From contig CAJNDT010000147.1 of the NCBI GenBank assembly GCA_905221615.1, forward strand, positions 809,391-873,390: a DNA stretch of 64,000 nucleotides, in the 5' to 3' direction. Shown piece by piece: positions 33,735-45,100 of this stretch (the first letter of the stretch is position 1; each line of letters starts with the position of its first letter). The DNA comes from Symbiodinium sp. CCMP2592 (taxonomy: Eukaryota; Sar; Dinophyceae; Suessiales; Symbiodiniaceae). Under the pieces are notes generated by a model. That model was given only the letters and a program-made list of their open reading frames with translations, was not told the DNA's origin and searched no databases. The position numbers were made by a program, and so were the translations under genes.

Positions 33735-34249
33735 TAGTGTAGGGCTTGGGGAGATTTGAGGGTTTTGTAATAGCACGAGACGCTGTGGAGTTGTTCTCGT
33801 GGTAGGATTTGTATTTGTTCTTCAAACTGAAGGAAGCACAATGCAATGTCTCTAGATACCCAAAGGGCGGGTTTGGTGCTTATGTTAGGGTAGGGTTTAC
33901 GGGGTCTTACAAGGGTCTTTAAGGGCTGTACAGTTGTTCCAGGTTTACAGGGTTTTATACGGGGTTTGTGGCATGACCCCCCCCTCTCAGCGGTTAACAA
34001 TTAACCGCTAATTTAACACACGAGCTTCGGGCTGTGGGGTTTGCGCTTTCCTTTGGCCGTCCATAAACAAGTAGAGGCCAGCATATCGGAAACATGCTTA
34101 CCACAAGAAGCTGCTCAATTGAAACCAATGTACAGAAGGAACAGTTTGGGGAAGTACAAAGGGGACAGTTTGGGGTCAGCGCCTTTTGGGTTCCTCAAAT
34201 CTGAAGACTAATTCCGACCAGCTTGCTAAGGACCCTGATCCTCCAGCCT

Positions 34250-34509
34250 GAACCCGTTGGTTCGTTGTCCGGACTCCTAGGGTAATTTCGGAAATCCGAT
34301 GGGGCTTGCGGTTTAGATTTTCGAAGGATATAGGGTCCCAAAGCATCTATGGTTGCATGCCTTGGCCTGCAGAGATGCCTGACGTCTGACTTGATGCTTT
34401 CGCAAAGATGTGTCGCGGAGGTGTCTACTGGTTGAGTACTTGGGCCCATAGGAAAAGGATCGGTATCTGGCTCAATCTCAACGAGATGCGTTTTTTGGGG
34501 GGGCTCCAT
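34250..34509 (-). CDS. Possible exon
   Basis: Minus-strand frame containing HLVEIEPDTDPFPMGPSTQP and LCRPRHATIDALGPYILRKS. Protein-like, unidentified, isolated. Confidence 0.35.
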
Positions 34510-34665
34510 AACAGCGTGTTTGTAAGGGTCCCTTAGGAGTCAATGGTGACTTCTTATCAGAGAGAGCGCCCTGGGATCCCGTAAGTAGGTGTAGACCTGC
34601 CTGCTGGCTCGGCCTTCGAATCCTGAGTGCTGCGCCGACTCTGCCATCGCCCGTGGCCTGGCATT

Positions 34666-34693
34666 AGGGTTTAGGGTTTAGGGTTTAGGGTGT
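34666..34693. repeat. Interstitial telomere-type repeat
   Basis: Three to four TTTAGGG units. Confidence 0.8.
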
Positions 34694-35436
34694 GAACACC
34701 CATCATCGAACAAAGCTGGGCTCAGGATCATAATAGCTAGCTGTAGGCTAGTATTGCTGGGGAGAGTGTTATCCGCGTCTATGTGTCTATGTAACGGTTC
34801 ACACTGACCCAAAGGGTGCTAAGTGCCTATACGGGAGATACTTACCCAAACCAAAATCGTAATTCCTACCATAGAAACCCGACCTTGCGCCATGTAGGTA
34901 CGAGGATCCTTCATGTGCAGCCCGTGGCAAGAAGGGCTTACAGCAGCTTTAGGTACTCCTCCCCCGAGTCGCGAAACTTAAACCACGACGCGAAAACTCC
35001 GGCACAGTCTCATTTCCCGTTTCGGCTTTGGCTGTGGCATGTAGAACATCCACACCAGCTTCAGGGATTGAAGGAGATCGGAGACCTCTGGTTATTGACA
35101 CACTTCCAGGCGGATCCTCTGACAGAAAGCAGGTCCGGTAATCAAGAAGAGTCTACACTGAACCCTCGACTTAGTCAGTTGCGGAGTTCGTCCGCACAAT
35201 AAAAGTTTAAACCTTCGGTCTTCACCAAGGTTTCATCATCCCAAGAATTACTAAGCAAACCTACTGCCATGCCACCTAAGCTAGCCCCTTTCCTGCAATA
35301 AAACAAAGGAGTCATAATTCATAATCCTATCGGAGTCGTATTTGAGGTGCAATGAAGGCATTTTGAAGGTGGCAAACCGGCAAACCCCTGAAATCCTTAA
35401 ATGCAGCTTCTAGGTTCAGCTCTCTCGTGTCTCAAT

Positions 35437-35542
35437 ATGGGAGTTTCCGAAATTAGGGGTACCGTATTTTGGGGTCCTTATAATAAGGATCCTACTATTT
35501 AGGGCACTATATTGGGGTCCCCTATTTTCGGAAACTCCCATA
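35437..35542. mobile_element. MITE-like hairpin, TGGGAGTTTCCG arms
   Basis: Arms TATGGGAGTTTCCGAAATTA and the complement of ATTTTCGGAAACTCCCATA with one or two mismatches, with TA at each end. A 5'-truncated relative lies at 58,859-58,918. Confidence 0.7.
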
Positions 35543-35820
35543 TAGCAACTCAGCGATCAGATCCGACTTTCAACAAAGCAGCAGAATTGCCACCTAGGAT
35601 ACGATCACCTATATCTTCCAATATCCCCTGATTCAGGAAGGCGTGTCAGATGGCATTCGGAACCCTCCCTCCCATAGCTTTATATACACTCCCAAACCCT
35701 AAACCCCAAACGCGCTCTTCAGGGCCTTGTACAGCCCTAAAACAAAACCCTGCAACCCACGAAGCCCCAAAAACCCAACCGAATGCCTGAAGCCAGGAAC
35801 CCGAGCCCGACTTGCACCTA

Positions 35821-35920
35821 CTGTTGATGATATAAATCCTGCATTACCCTAAAAACCTAAACTATGGGATTTATTGTACATTCCTTATTGTGGGTAATGC
35901 AGGATTTATATCATCAACCG
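35821..35920. mobile_element. MITE-like hairpin, CTGTTGATGATATAAATCC family, copy B
   Basis: Same arms and related interior as 33,634-33,734, flanked by TA. Confidence 0.75.
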
Positions 35921-36478
35921 TAGGTTTAGGGTTGGGTTCATCGGTGTAGGGGTTTGCAGTTTTGGGGTTTAAGGTTTAGGATGTTGGGGTAGGGTTTAGG
36001 GTTTAGGGCATCGGGTTTAGGGCTTAGGATTGTCGGACCCTAGACCCTAAAGTACAGGTTTTCGGACGGAAGAGGTGTCAAACATGCCCGGGCCACGTCA
36101 AGGTAACTCAGAAGATCGCGGGCCTTGCGGCTTTCAGGGTTTAGGGGTTTAGGGTTTCAAGGGCAAAAGGGATCAAACAAAGGTTCAATGATACCATAAA
36201 TGCTGGATAGGGGTCTAGGACTGAGGCTTCGTCTAATGGTTCCAGAAGGGCTTTACAATGAGCCTACGCATGCTTCTTCGAGGGTTGATTGTGTGAAAGT
36301 TAGAAACTTCAACAATCTCTAGCGGTTGGGGGAAACCTCAAGGACGCGCCACAAAAGTCGGCTGGGTTTCGGTACAAGATTTGAAAGAAGAACGGCAATG
36401 TGTTGGATACTATCTCCACCAACTAACAGTCTATGTTAGGGGTCACACTACGAGTGCGATCTATCCAAATATACATAT

Positions 36479-36542
36479 GTGTATATATATATATATATAT
36501 ATACACATCATAAATATATCTATATATATATATATATACTAT
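36479..36542. repeat. (TA)n microsatellite
   Basis: Two TA-rich blocks separated by about 15 bp. Neighbouring telomere-like words occur at 35,995-36,030 and 36,145-36,165. Otherwise 35,925-37,290 shows no convincing gene. Confidence 0.85.
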
Positions 36543-37256
36543 GTATAAGCTTACATATAAATATTATCTATCTGTTACAGAATGGGGGGCAGTACCCAAG
36601 CAATGTGTTTTTGGGAAGAAGGGCAGATGAGTTGGACTATCCGATCGGCAGCTCCCCTCTACAGCTGGCATACAATGTACCCAAGTCTCGTCCATTGCAG
36701 GTAACCTGCTGCATATTTAAGATCGTATAATAAGGTATCCCAAGAAAAGAACTACGATGGAGACTGCAGGTATGAACCCGCATCCTGGGACACCAAAGTG
36801 CCTACTATAGAAGCTTGAACAAATCAGAAACCCTAAACAAATTCCCGCGATAACTCTACTCTAAAGCCCGACACTGCAAACTGAAAACCCTGAACCTTCA
36901 TCTGGAAGCCCCCTTGACCCAAAATACAAAATGATGGTCAATGACCCCTCGGGCTCAATTAGCAGATTCAGCCAGCACCGATCCCAGAAGAGAGGTGGAT
37001 TAATATGACGACCAGAACAACCACGAAGACCACCACGAGACTAATTACCAGGAGAACACCAGGAAACCACCACGACACCACCATGAGACAACCACAAACC
37101 AGCTGGAGACAGCGACCAAATTGCTTTCCCTATACCCTAAATCCGAAACCCATTTCTTGGCGAAAGAGAAAGACACCCTCGCGACCACCAGACTCACCCC
37201 CATTTCAGGCTGATGATTGATTGTTTGAGACACCGTGCTTCCCCCTCATATACTCG

Positions 37257-37292
37257 GTTTTAGGGTTTAGGGTTTAAGGTTTAGGGTTTACG
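37257..37292. repeat. Interstitial telomere-type repeat
   Basis: About five TTTAGGG-like units, two degenerate. Confidence 0.8.
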
Positions 37293-37293
37293 G

Positions 37294-37500
37294 TTGCGGA
37301 CGCCAATGCTTTCTCCACATACTATAGCAGGATCCGGGGACACTGCTTCCTCCAAGTGGCCGCATGGCGACTCTTCGACGCCAACAGGCAGCCAATCTAC
37401 CGGGAATTTACGCTGGATCTTGCTTTCTGCTGAGACGGGGCCCGACGAATCCTGTGGTAATTCATGGGACTTGGATGCAAAATCTGTACCGCACCCCAGG
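37294..37500 (-). CDS. Possible exon
   Basis: Minus-strand frame with KIQRKFPVDWLPVGVEESPC and HLEEAVSPDPAIVCGESIGV. Plausible exon of a large minus-strand gene. The plus-strand frame over the same bases is also open, so strand is not certain. Confidence 0.35.
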
Positions 37501-37640
37501 GAGAGCCGAGGCAGAGTGCTCCTCGCAGGAAGACTGATTACCCAAAGTCTCTTCACCCTGAACGTTAAAACCCCATAGTCTGTACCATATTGTTTGGGGA
37601 CCAAACATGAACATGCTGAACCATGATTCCCAAGCTAGCT

Positions 37641-37755
37641 TTCTGAGTAGCCCCTTTCGAGTAAGGATACCCTTTTTCCTACTCCTCGGCTTTATATTAA
37701 CAAAGGGACCCCAAAACAAAAAAGGGGCAAAAGGGTACGACTCAGGAACCGAGTA
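37641..37755. mobile_element. MITE-like hairpin, TCAGTAG/CTACTGA family
   Basis: Ends CTGAGTAGCCCCTTT and AAAAGGGTACGACTCAG, as at 4,136 and 9,208. Confidence 0.5.
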
Positions 37756-37757
37756 AG

Positions 37758-37846
37758 TCACAGCCAGCTCCCATGCCTGGACGTTCGAAAGGTCTTCGCC
37801 GGCGACGTCGAGCATGAACTGCTGGAGACTTGCGACCTTATGTCAA
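37758..37846 (-). CDS. Exon-like segment
   Basis: Minus-strand frame KVASLQQFMLDVAGEDLSN, VQAWELAV, about 28 residues with good codon composition and a GT-like donor. It lies only 740 bp from the Copia insertion. Function unknown. Confidence 0.45.
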
Positions 37847-38350
37847 CGATTATCCGGGTTGTAGTTTTGGGGCTCTGCAAAGTATTTATGAATAGGCACC
37901 TCTATAGGAACCATAAGGGAAATCAAAAAGTTTCCCAAATTGCCACCTAGTTATGGGTTGCCACGAGTCTGCTTTTTGGTTTAGTACGTGTTTCTCAGTT
38001 TCGGGGTCGACACAAAATCCCAAAACCCAAAAAACACTTGTCTTAGTTTCGGGGTTTGAGGGCTGTTTGGTTTAGTATGTGCTTCTTGGTTTTGGGGTTT
38101 GGCGGTTGTTCGGTTTAGTACGTGCTTCTTAGCTTCGGGGTTGGTTTTTTTTGGTTTAGTGTGTGCTTCTTGGTTTCGGGGCTTGGGGGTTGTTTGGTTT
38201 AGTACGTGCTTCTTGGTTTCGGGGTTTGGCGAGTTTGGAGCTTTTGGCTATTCCTACTGGTCGGGTATCATGGGGAACTAAAGGTGAACCTTTTTGGTTA
38301 TATAGGGATAATAGAGGGACAATACTACCCAAATAAGGTTATAGTAAAAG

Positions 38351-38432
38351 CCAGAAAGTTGGAATATGATCCTAAACCCTTTATGGTAAATTATAGGGTC
38401 TCCTACCCTGAAGCCATATTCCAACTTTCTGG
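38351..38432. mobile_element. MITE-like hairpin, CCAGAAAGTTGG family, copy 2
   Basis: Same perfect 18-bp arms as 25,132-25,216 and nearly the same interior, only 150 bp from the Copia element. The upstream stretch 37,960-38,250 holds four tandem-like repeats of a TTTGGTTTAGTACGTGCTTC word. Confidence 0.75.
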
Positions 38433-38581
38433 AGTTCCCTTTAAAGGTTCCCTACTCGACTACTAGGCCTCAAAGTTTGAGGATTCTTCGGCTTCGTGGC
38501 TTGAAAAGTCTAGGGCTGCGTCCCAGCAGAGTCGCCTAGGTTTCGAGTGCCGGGTTCAGGGTGCAGCTATACTGAACTTAG

Positions 38582-38586
38582 AACCC
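38582..38586. repeat. Target-site duplication, left (AACCC)
   Basis: AACCC precedes the left LTR. The same five bases follow the right LTR at 51,957-51,961, as expected for Copia integration. Confidence 0.85.
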
Positions 38587-38738
38587 TATAGAATACACCA
38601 AAACCGTTAAGCCATGAGCGGTCGCGCTAACCTTTTACTCAGAGGGCTTGGGCACAATAGTCAGCGGTATATAGTACACAACATGATGACTGTACACGAC
38701 CATACAAACTCCTACGCAAGCTGCGATGCAAAACTACA
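38587..38738 (-). repeat. 3' LTR of the Copia element
   Basis: 152 bp, identical to 51,805-51,956. On the sense strand it begins TGTAG and ends CTATA. Confidence 0.95.
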
Positions 38739-38750
38739 CCCCCCTCACCT
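38739..38750 (-). other. Polypurine tract
   Basis: The sense strand reads AGGTGAGGGGGG immediately before the 3' LTR, the expected primer for plus-strand DNA synthesis. Confidence 0.8.
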
Positions 38751-39063
38751 AAAGGCACGGTCACTGCATTCAAAAACACAACATACCTTCGCCTGCAGGT
38801 GGAAGAGCGCTTCGGCTCGGAGTTTGACGATCGGCGTGGAGTTGCCTCCCGCGTCATCAGTTGTTTCAGCAAAAGTACATGTGACTACCGAGTGCCTCGA
38901 GGAAGGGTGCGAAAACTGCATGCGAGCTTTTCTTCAAATGCAAGACGCTGGTTTCAGCGTGGAGCAAGGACGATAGGAGTTCGCCGCACAGCCACTTGAA
39001 AAATATCACAGGCCGGGTGAACATCCCTCTTGCTCGAAAGAATCAGACTACTGGGTCGGCTTA
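38751..39063 (-). other. 3' untranslated region of the Copia element
   Basis: About 310 bp between the stop of the large frame and the polypurine tract. No convincing open frame. Confidence 0.7.
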
Positions 39064-39195
39064 TCAGTTCCAACGCCATCCGCGATTGCGCCACTCACGC
39101 CAGTCCTGGTTGTCCCAGTTCTGGCCGCGCCATGATCCCCAGGATGACGAAGACCAATTCTGCCACCAGGATTGATTATCCCAGTCCCAGTCGCG
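39064..39195 (-). other. Tryptophan-rich C-terminal tail
   Basis: The last 43 or so residues contain about 13 tryptophans, mixed with N, D, S, R (for example WWQNWSSSSWGSW). It follows a Gly/Lys-rich linker. Function unknown. Such tails could mediate self-association or RNA contact, which is speculation. Confidence 0.8.
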
Positions 39196-42100
39196 GTTGG
39201 TGCGATCGGCGGCCTCGGCGTTAGCCGGGCTTTTGCCTTTTCCCTTCTCTGCTGCTCGGGCATATGTAGAGCCCTTGCCACCACCTGGCGGATGCTGCTG
39301 GGCATACTTCGGCTGGGCAGCACGACTTTGATTGGCCTTTTTGATGGTTTCATCAACCGTCTCCACCATGAAGGGTAGGTCCTTTGCCAAAACGGTCTGC
39401 AGGTCCGTACCCACTGCAGCGGGATCGTAGTTGAGGAGATCCACCTTGCCGTGGCCAAAAGTCTGTAGACGGATGCCCCCCTTTTGCCTGGCGATGTTGT
39501 GAGCGAAATCTTGGAACGAAAGGATGGCTCCGTACCATGTAAATGCTACTGGCGTATCCTCCGGCGTGGACGTTAGTCCCGCTGCGCACAACTTGCCGCC
39601 AATGCCATCGTCTCCGGTAAAGAAAACGATACGACACTCTGGAACCTCGTCCGTGCGGAACTGGTGCGTGGAACTCGCCGCTCTGGAGGATCCAATAGCC
39701 AGCATGCGTTGCGATCGAGTGCGGCCAGGGTTCGGAAGGTAGGCGAAGCAGAGGCAGTCGAGGGCACGAATCGTTCTGCGTGTGTATCCCTCTTTGGCCA
39801 TTGAAATTGGGTATTCATTGTCATGATTGAACCTCGCCACGCAATCAGTGTAGCCCTTTTTCACGGCTCTCTGCTTTGCCACTTTGGCTTTCCGAATAAC
39901 CTCGCCTTCTAAGGAGTTCATGCCACGGCCGGCGACATCTTTCGATGCGCTTTGAAGGCTTGGCCTCACTCCCACTCGTTCAGCGGCATCACCCATCTCC
40001 TGAAGCAGAGCTTCACGCCCACGTGCCAACAGCGTCCGTCTGCCCTGTGCCTTCAATTGACCTGGTCGAACTGGCCCTCCGCATTGAGAGCAAATCCTTT
40101 GGCCTTGAAGACACTCAGCTTTGCAGTGGTAGCATTTGATTTTCTCCAAAAACGCGGCGGATGGCTTGGTCTCACTACCAGCATAAAGTACTGGTTCTGG
40201 CCTTCCCACCGGCTCCTGGATTGCTTCAACTGGTGTACCCTCAGCATCCAGCGTCACCGTTGTCGCCATTCCGTCACCGATGTACACAGTCCTGATTGGA
40301 GGACCCGGCTGTGCAATGATGGTGCCTGGTTCAACAAGCGGCCTCTCCTCTACGGAGGGCATTTGCTCATCATCAGGAGCTTCATCGTCGTCAGCCTTTG
40401 CAGGGGCATCGGTGATAGCCAACGATCCCTCAAGCACATCAGCGACATCTGGAATGGGCGGTAGGGATGTTTCCTCAGCTGGAAGGGTACCATGTTCTTC
40501 ATCAATAGGCGGTGCGAAATTGTCCTGAGTCGTCTCCTCAGCCTCGGGTTCATCAAGAACGATATCGATGCCGGCCTCAGCGTTAGCTGGGCTTTCACCT
40601 TGTTCCGTTTCATCAGGAGGGACAGCGCCTCCCGCACGGGACCAAAGTACGACATCGCGTTGCGTGTCATTGATGAACAAGATGGTCGAGCCGGGCACTG
40701 CCTCGGAGCACAGTATGCCATCAGATTCCGTAAGGAATAGGTCGCAACCAGCTTCGAGGACCTCCCGGGTGTCGAAGACGATCTCAATTGGTGCACTTGC
40801 ACGAAGTCCTGAACGTACCTTTTGCTCTTCGAGCGGCAGCGGCGCAAAATAACAATGCGCCTTCTCAGAACCTCCAAAACCAGGCAACAAACGATCTTCC
40901 AGAATCGCATACGCCGCATCATGTGTTGTGCGATGATAGAGTCTGGGCGGCGCCTTATCAATCGGGATCAACGGCCTGCCCTCTCGGGCGGCATTAGCCA
41001 GCTCTTCAGAACGCTGCAGTGTAAGATATGCCTTTGCAATAGAGGCATTGTCAAGCTGCAGATTGCTGGAGTGGCCTTGCGTACAACCGACGTAGACCGG
41101 AAAAGCCGGTTGGCCAATTGCATCGGCAGCACTGTCCATTGGTCCGCGAAACATAAGGCGCTGTTTGTTGTCGGTGGCGATCATGTCGAGGAGGCTTCCT
41201 AAACCAATGTCGCTTCCAGGTCTGCATCGATTAGCAACCTCAAGCACTTCCATGGCTAGTACCCATGGCCCGCTCCACGATCGCATTTTAAATTGATTAC
41301 CCTTGTTTTCGAAGTTGCCCCTGATCAGTCCAGTGACAAATGTGACCATCTTGTGGTCACATCTGGGGTAGTGTAGGCCTGGCGTCATGTCTTTTTGGAA
41401 CACTTCGATGTACTGGTCGGCCTCCTCTTGCGAGGGGCATTCGTTCCAGTAATCATACAGGGTAATGCCAGTCATCTCGGCGAAGTCGTAGGTGTCATTC
41501 ATGAACCTCATTCCGCGCGATCCCTGCACTGCGAGCTTGGTCAATCGCTGCTTGTCGGCCTCAGCCTTTGCGAGGCGAGCTCTTTTTGCAGCGTGCTCGG
41601 TGCCAGAGTCGCCAGCCAGAATGCCTCCACCATAAATGGATGCGTCGATCGGCATTGGTCGAATATCGCCAGAAGATGAAGCCGCAGTACTCGCCGGGGT
41701 AACGGCCTCCACCTTAGGTGGGGCTTGGTTCCATTCCGGCGAATTGATCTCCTCTTCTGTTGCGAAAACACCGGGCGCGACGCTGATGACATTCTGAATC
41801 TTCATCTCCTTGAGGAAGTCGGGGACCTCAGGCGCAGGCAGTTCGGCGTGACTTTCGTCACGCTTCTCCTCCCAGTATGCGTCGTCCCACGGATCCTCCT
41901 CCGTTGGCTCCGCTTTGACCTGCTTGCTTCTCGTCATCCTCGCAAGAGCCGCTTGCAGGACATGGTTATCAACTGCGTAGCGACCACGGGAATCAAAATA
42001 ATTTTCCGCAAGCAGTGATTGGAAGGCGGCTTCGCCCATTTTCGCTATTGCTCTGGAGGCGTAGCGCTCGGCGATCTCGATCTGCATGATGTGGGCTAAA

Positions 42101-45100
42101 CCCGAAACCATCTTGCGGCGGGATTCGCTGTCCTCGCGGAAATGGACGTTGTCATTGTAGAGTGCCAAATCTCCAAGGAAGGGGTGGATGTCACAGGCGG
42201 CGAGTCCTCTACGGACCGCTTCGTCCTTGAATCGCGCAATGCATTCATCGAACTGCTTTGGCAACCCGTAGACGAAGCTGCGAATTCCTGTGCAGATCAC
42301 AATGGACCCCACATATGGAGAACGGCGCTGCAGGTCTGCAAGCGCTTCAAGGTTTTGGCAAACTCTCCGACAGATCTTTTGCCAATCTCCGCGGGCCTCT
42401 ATGGGCGATTGATGGTCCCACCACGTCGGGACGCCGGGGCTGCAAAATATCCCGTATCTGCCGACGATCTCATTCGCCATCCAGACAATCTGCACGTCCA
42501 CCAGCAACTCTTGGTCGCCAGAGTAGCGCAGAGCCGTCTGGTCACAGAGGATCTGAGCCCTCTCCCGAAGTTCGGACAATGTTTTGCCCCACAGGGGTTC
42601 GTAAATTATCTCCCTGTATTGCAGATAGACCCCCGAGCTCGCTGCCTTCAAATCCGAGGAAAGGTCTGTCCTCGTTCTCTTGCCAGCAACGAAAACAGTC
42701 GTAGAGTCGGAGAGGAGGATGAGCACCCGCTTTCGGCCTCGATTTTCATCGGGCTTTAGCTGCGACATGCCAGACTGCGTCAGTGCTGCCACTCGGTTGA
42801 GCCCAGGATATCGATCCGTTTCAAAGCAGTTGTGAGCAGCCACTTGCACCGGCATGTACTGAAAAAGTGCTCGCAACTCTCCTTCGTCAATCGACTCTTG
42901 GAAGCCTATCGACTCGTGACTGATGACGGCCGCCCAAAGCTGGCGGCCCCAAAAATCGGCCAACTGCTCTTCGTAGGTCGCCATCGCTCTTCTACTCTCA
43001 GCTGCTACCACGGGACTAGGACCCGGCCTCAGCGTTAGCTGGGCTTTAGTTGTACAGTAAAGCGATGACAAAGCTGCGCATGCCAGTCCTTCATGTACCT
43101 TAGGTCCATCATTGTCCTTAGTAGTATGCACTTGCCAATCAGCATGCAATGCCGAAACCTTGGTTTTCGATGTCCTTAGTCGTCCACAGTCCTGGGTAGC
43201 TTCGAGCAGCAGCCGCTTCAATCGAAAAGACGATGCAAAGATCAGCGACCCGCTCTTGTGTTTCTCAAGACCGAAATCGTGTGCCAACTTAACAACAGCA
43301 GGCATACACCACATCTCGTTGTTAGCTGAAGCTTCCAACAGCAGGTGGGGCCTAAGACGTTTGGTTAATCGGCACAACGACATCAACGATTTCAGACATT
43401 TGTTCCATTCGTGGTCCGGCAGCGATGCAAAGTAGAGAATCGGTTTAGTGCTTCCCCCCTCGTCGCAGAGGGCACGAAGATTGTTAGCGATTTTTGACAT
43501 AGCTTTCGGATTCATGGTTTCAAGTTTGTTCGGGACAGGGATAACACGACAGGAATCATTTCCTGACAAGGTGGTTTCACTAGCGTTCCCAAAATCAAGC
43601 AAAACCCTGCAAAAGTCCATCGGCCTCGGCGCGAGCCGGGCGTCTGCAGGAGCGGCCGCCGCAGACCCGAGCCTAAAGCCGTGTTTGTTGAGGGTTTCAA
43701 GATCAGTTGTGGAAAGCTTGGGAAAACCACGAGAGGTATACGCGGTGATAGAAAAACGTTTTCCGGTATAAGGCAACACGCAGTGTTTCTTGGCTGGGTC
43801 AAAGACAAAAGGTTTGCAATGGGTGTCATGCACATCCCCTTTGATGGAACGTCCTTGAGCGTCTTTCTGGAACTGCGCCTTAGTATCCGAAACAGTCTGA
43901 TCTTCAACCCACAATCCACCTCCTTTGTGGTCACCAAAGCTAACCATCAGGTTCTTAGAACCCTTTAAGTTATGGGAATCAGCATGAACTTTTGCCATGT
44001 TGTCCTTGCTAATCACCACTGAGGTCCATGTGAAACCTGAGTCGGGAGAATGAGCTTTCACGAACTCATTCAAGTACCTGGCAACTGCGGGATACCTAGT
44101 GGTGCTTCTGGTAACACCTTGCATTCCACCGTGTGTCCAAGTTCCGTACACTTGATAATAGCCTTGTTTCTTTGATGCAATGCGAGGTCGCTTGGATTTC
44201 TTAGCTGTATGATTTGATGCAATCTCTTCACACAACCTTTCCAAAGCATCACAGCCGTACTCCTTCAGGCGGGAAAGTTCTGAAGCAACCATCTCAACCT
44301 CCTGAATGGCAGCAGCTGCTTTAGCACGTTTGCCTTGAACCTCGTGTGGTGTAGGAGAGCGGCCTGGCTTTTCAGCCGGCTTCGCATTCTGCGCATCAGG
44401 TACATGATTGATGAGCCTAAGCGCGTGTTCCCACTTACCACGTTCAGCAAACGGTTTTGTGAAGATGTCTGCGACCTGTTCTTTGGTATCAACATTGATC
44501 ATGTTGAAATGGCCCTTTTCGCACTGTTGCTTCATCCATGCAAACGAAAGTCGTTGCGTCCTATCGGTGTGACGAAGCTTTTCACTGTCACCCTTCGCAA
44601 TGATGGTGATTGTAGCTTGGTTATCTTCTAAGAACTGAACCTGAAACTTTTCAGAAAGATGAACGTCCAAGCCATTTATATCCGCGACAGAGCGTCCTTC
44701 ATGACTGAGTTCACCATACCTGATTTCATCAAGCTCCGGGTCAATCCTTGCAACGATTGTTTCCGTGACTTTAGGTGATTCCGCCGGCGGCCTGGTCTTT
44801 CGACCGGCTGCATTAGCGGTAACCTCTCCCCAAAGGTAACACCACAAGCTTAAGCTAGGCAGGCCTTGTGCTCTGATGCCGTGATTCGCTGAAACTACTT
44901 CACTTTCGGTGCTAGACGTCGTGATGCTGGTCTGTTTCTTTGAAAAAGCGTTCAACGGGTAGTAAGTGTTGGGCCCAACCAAGAACAGTGCGCATCCTGA
45001 TGTGGATTTGGAATCAAATTCTCCTGCCCAATCGGCGTCACAGAAGAGCCACAACTTACAGTCCGAAATCTTATCGCCAATAAAACCCTGCATCGTGATG

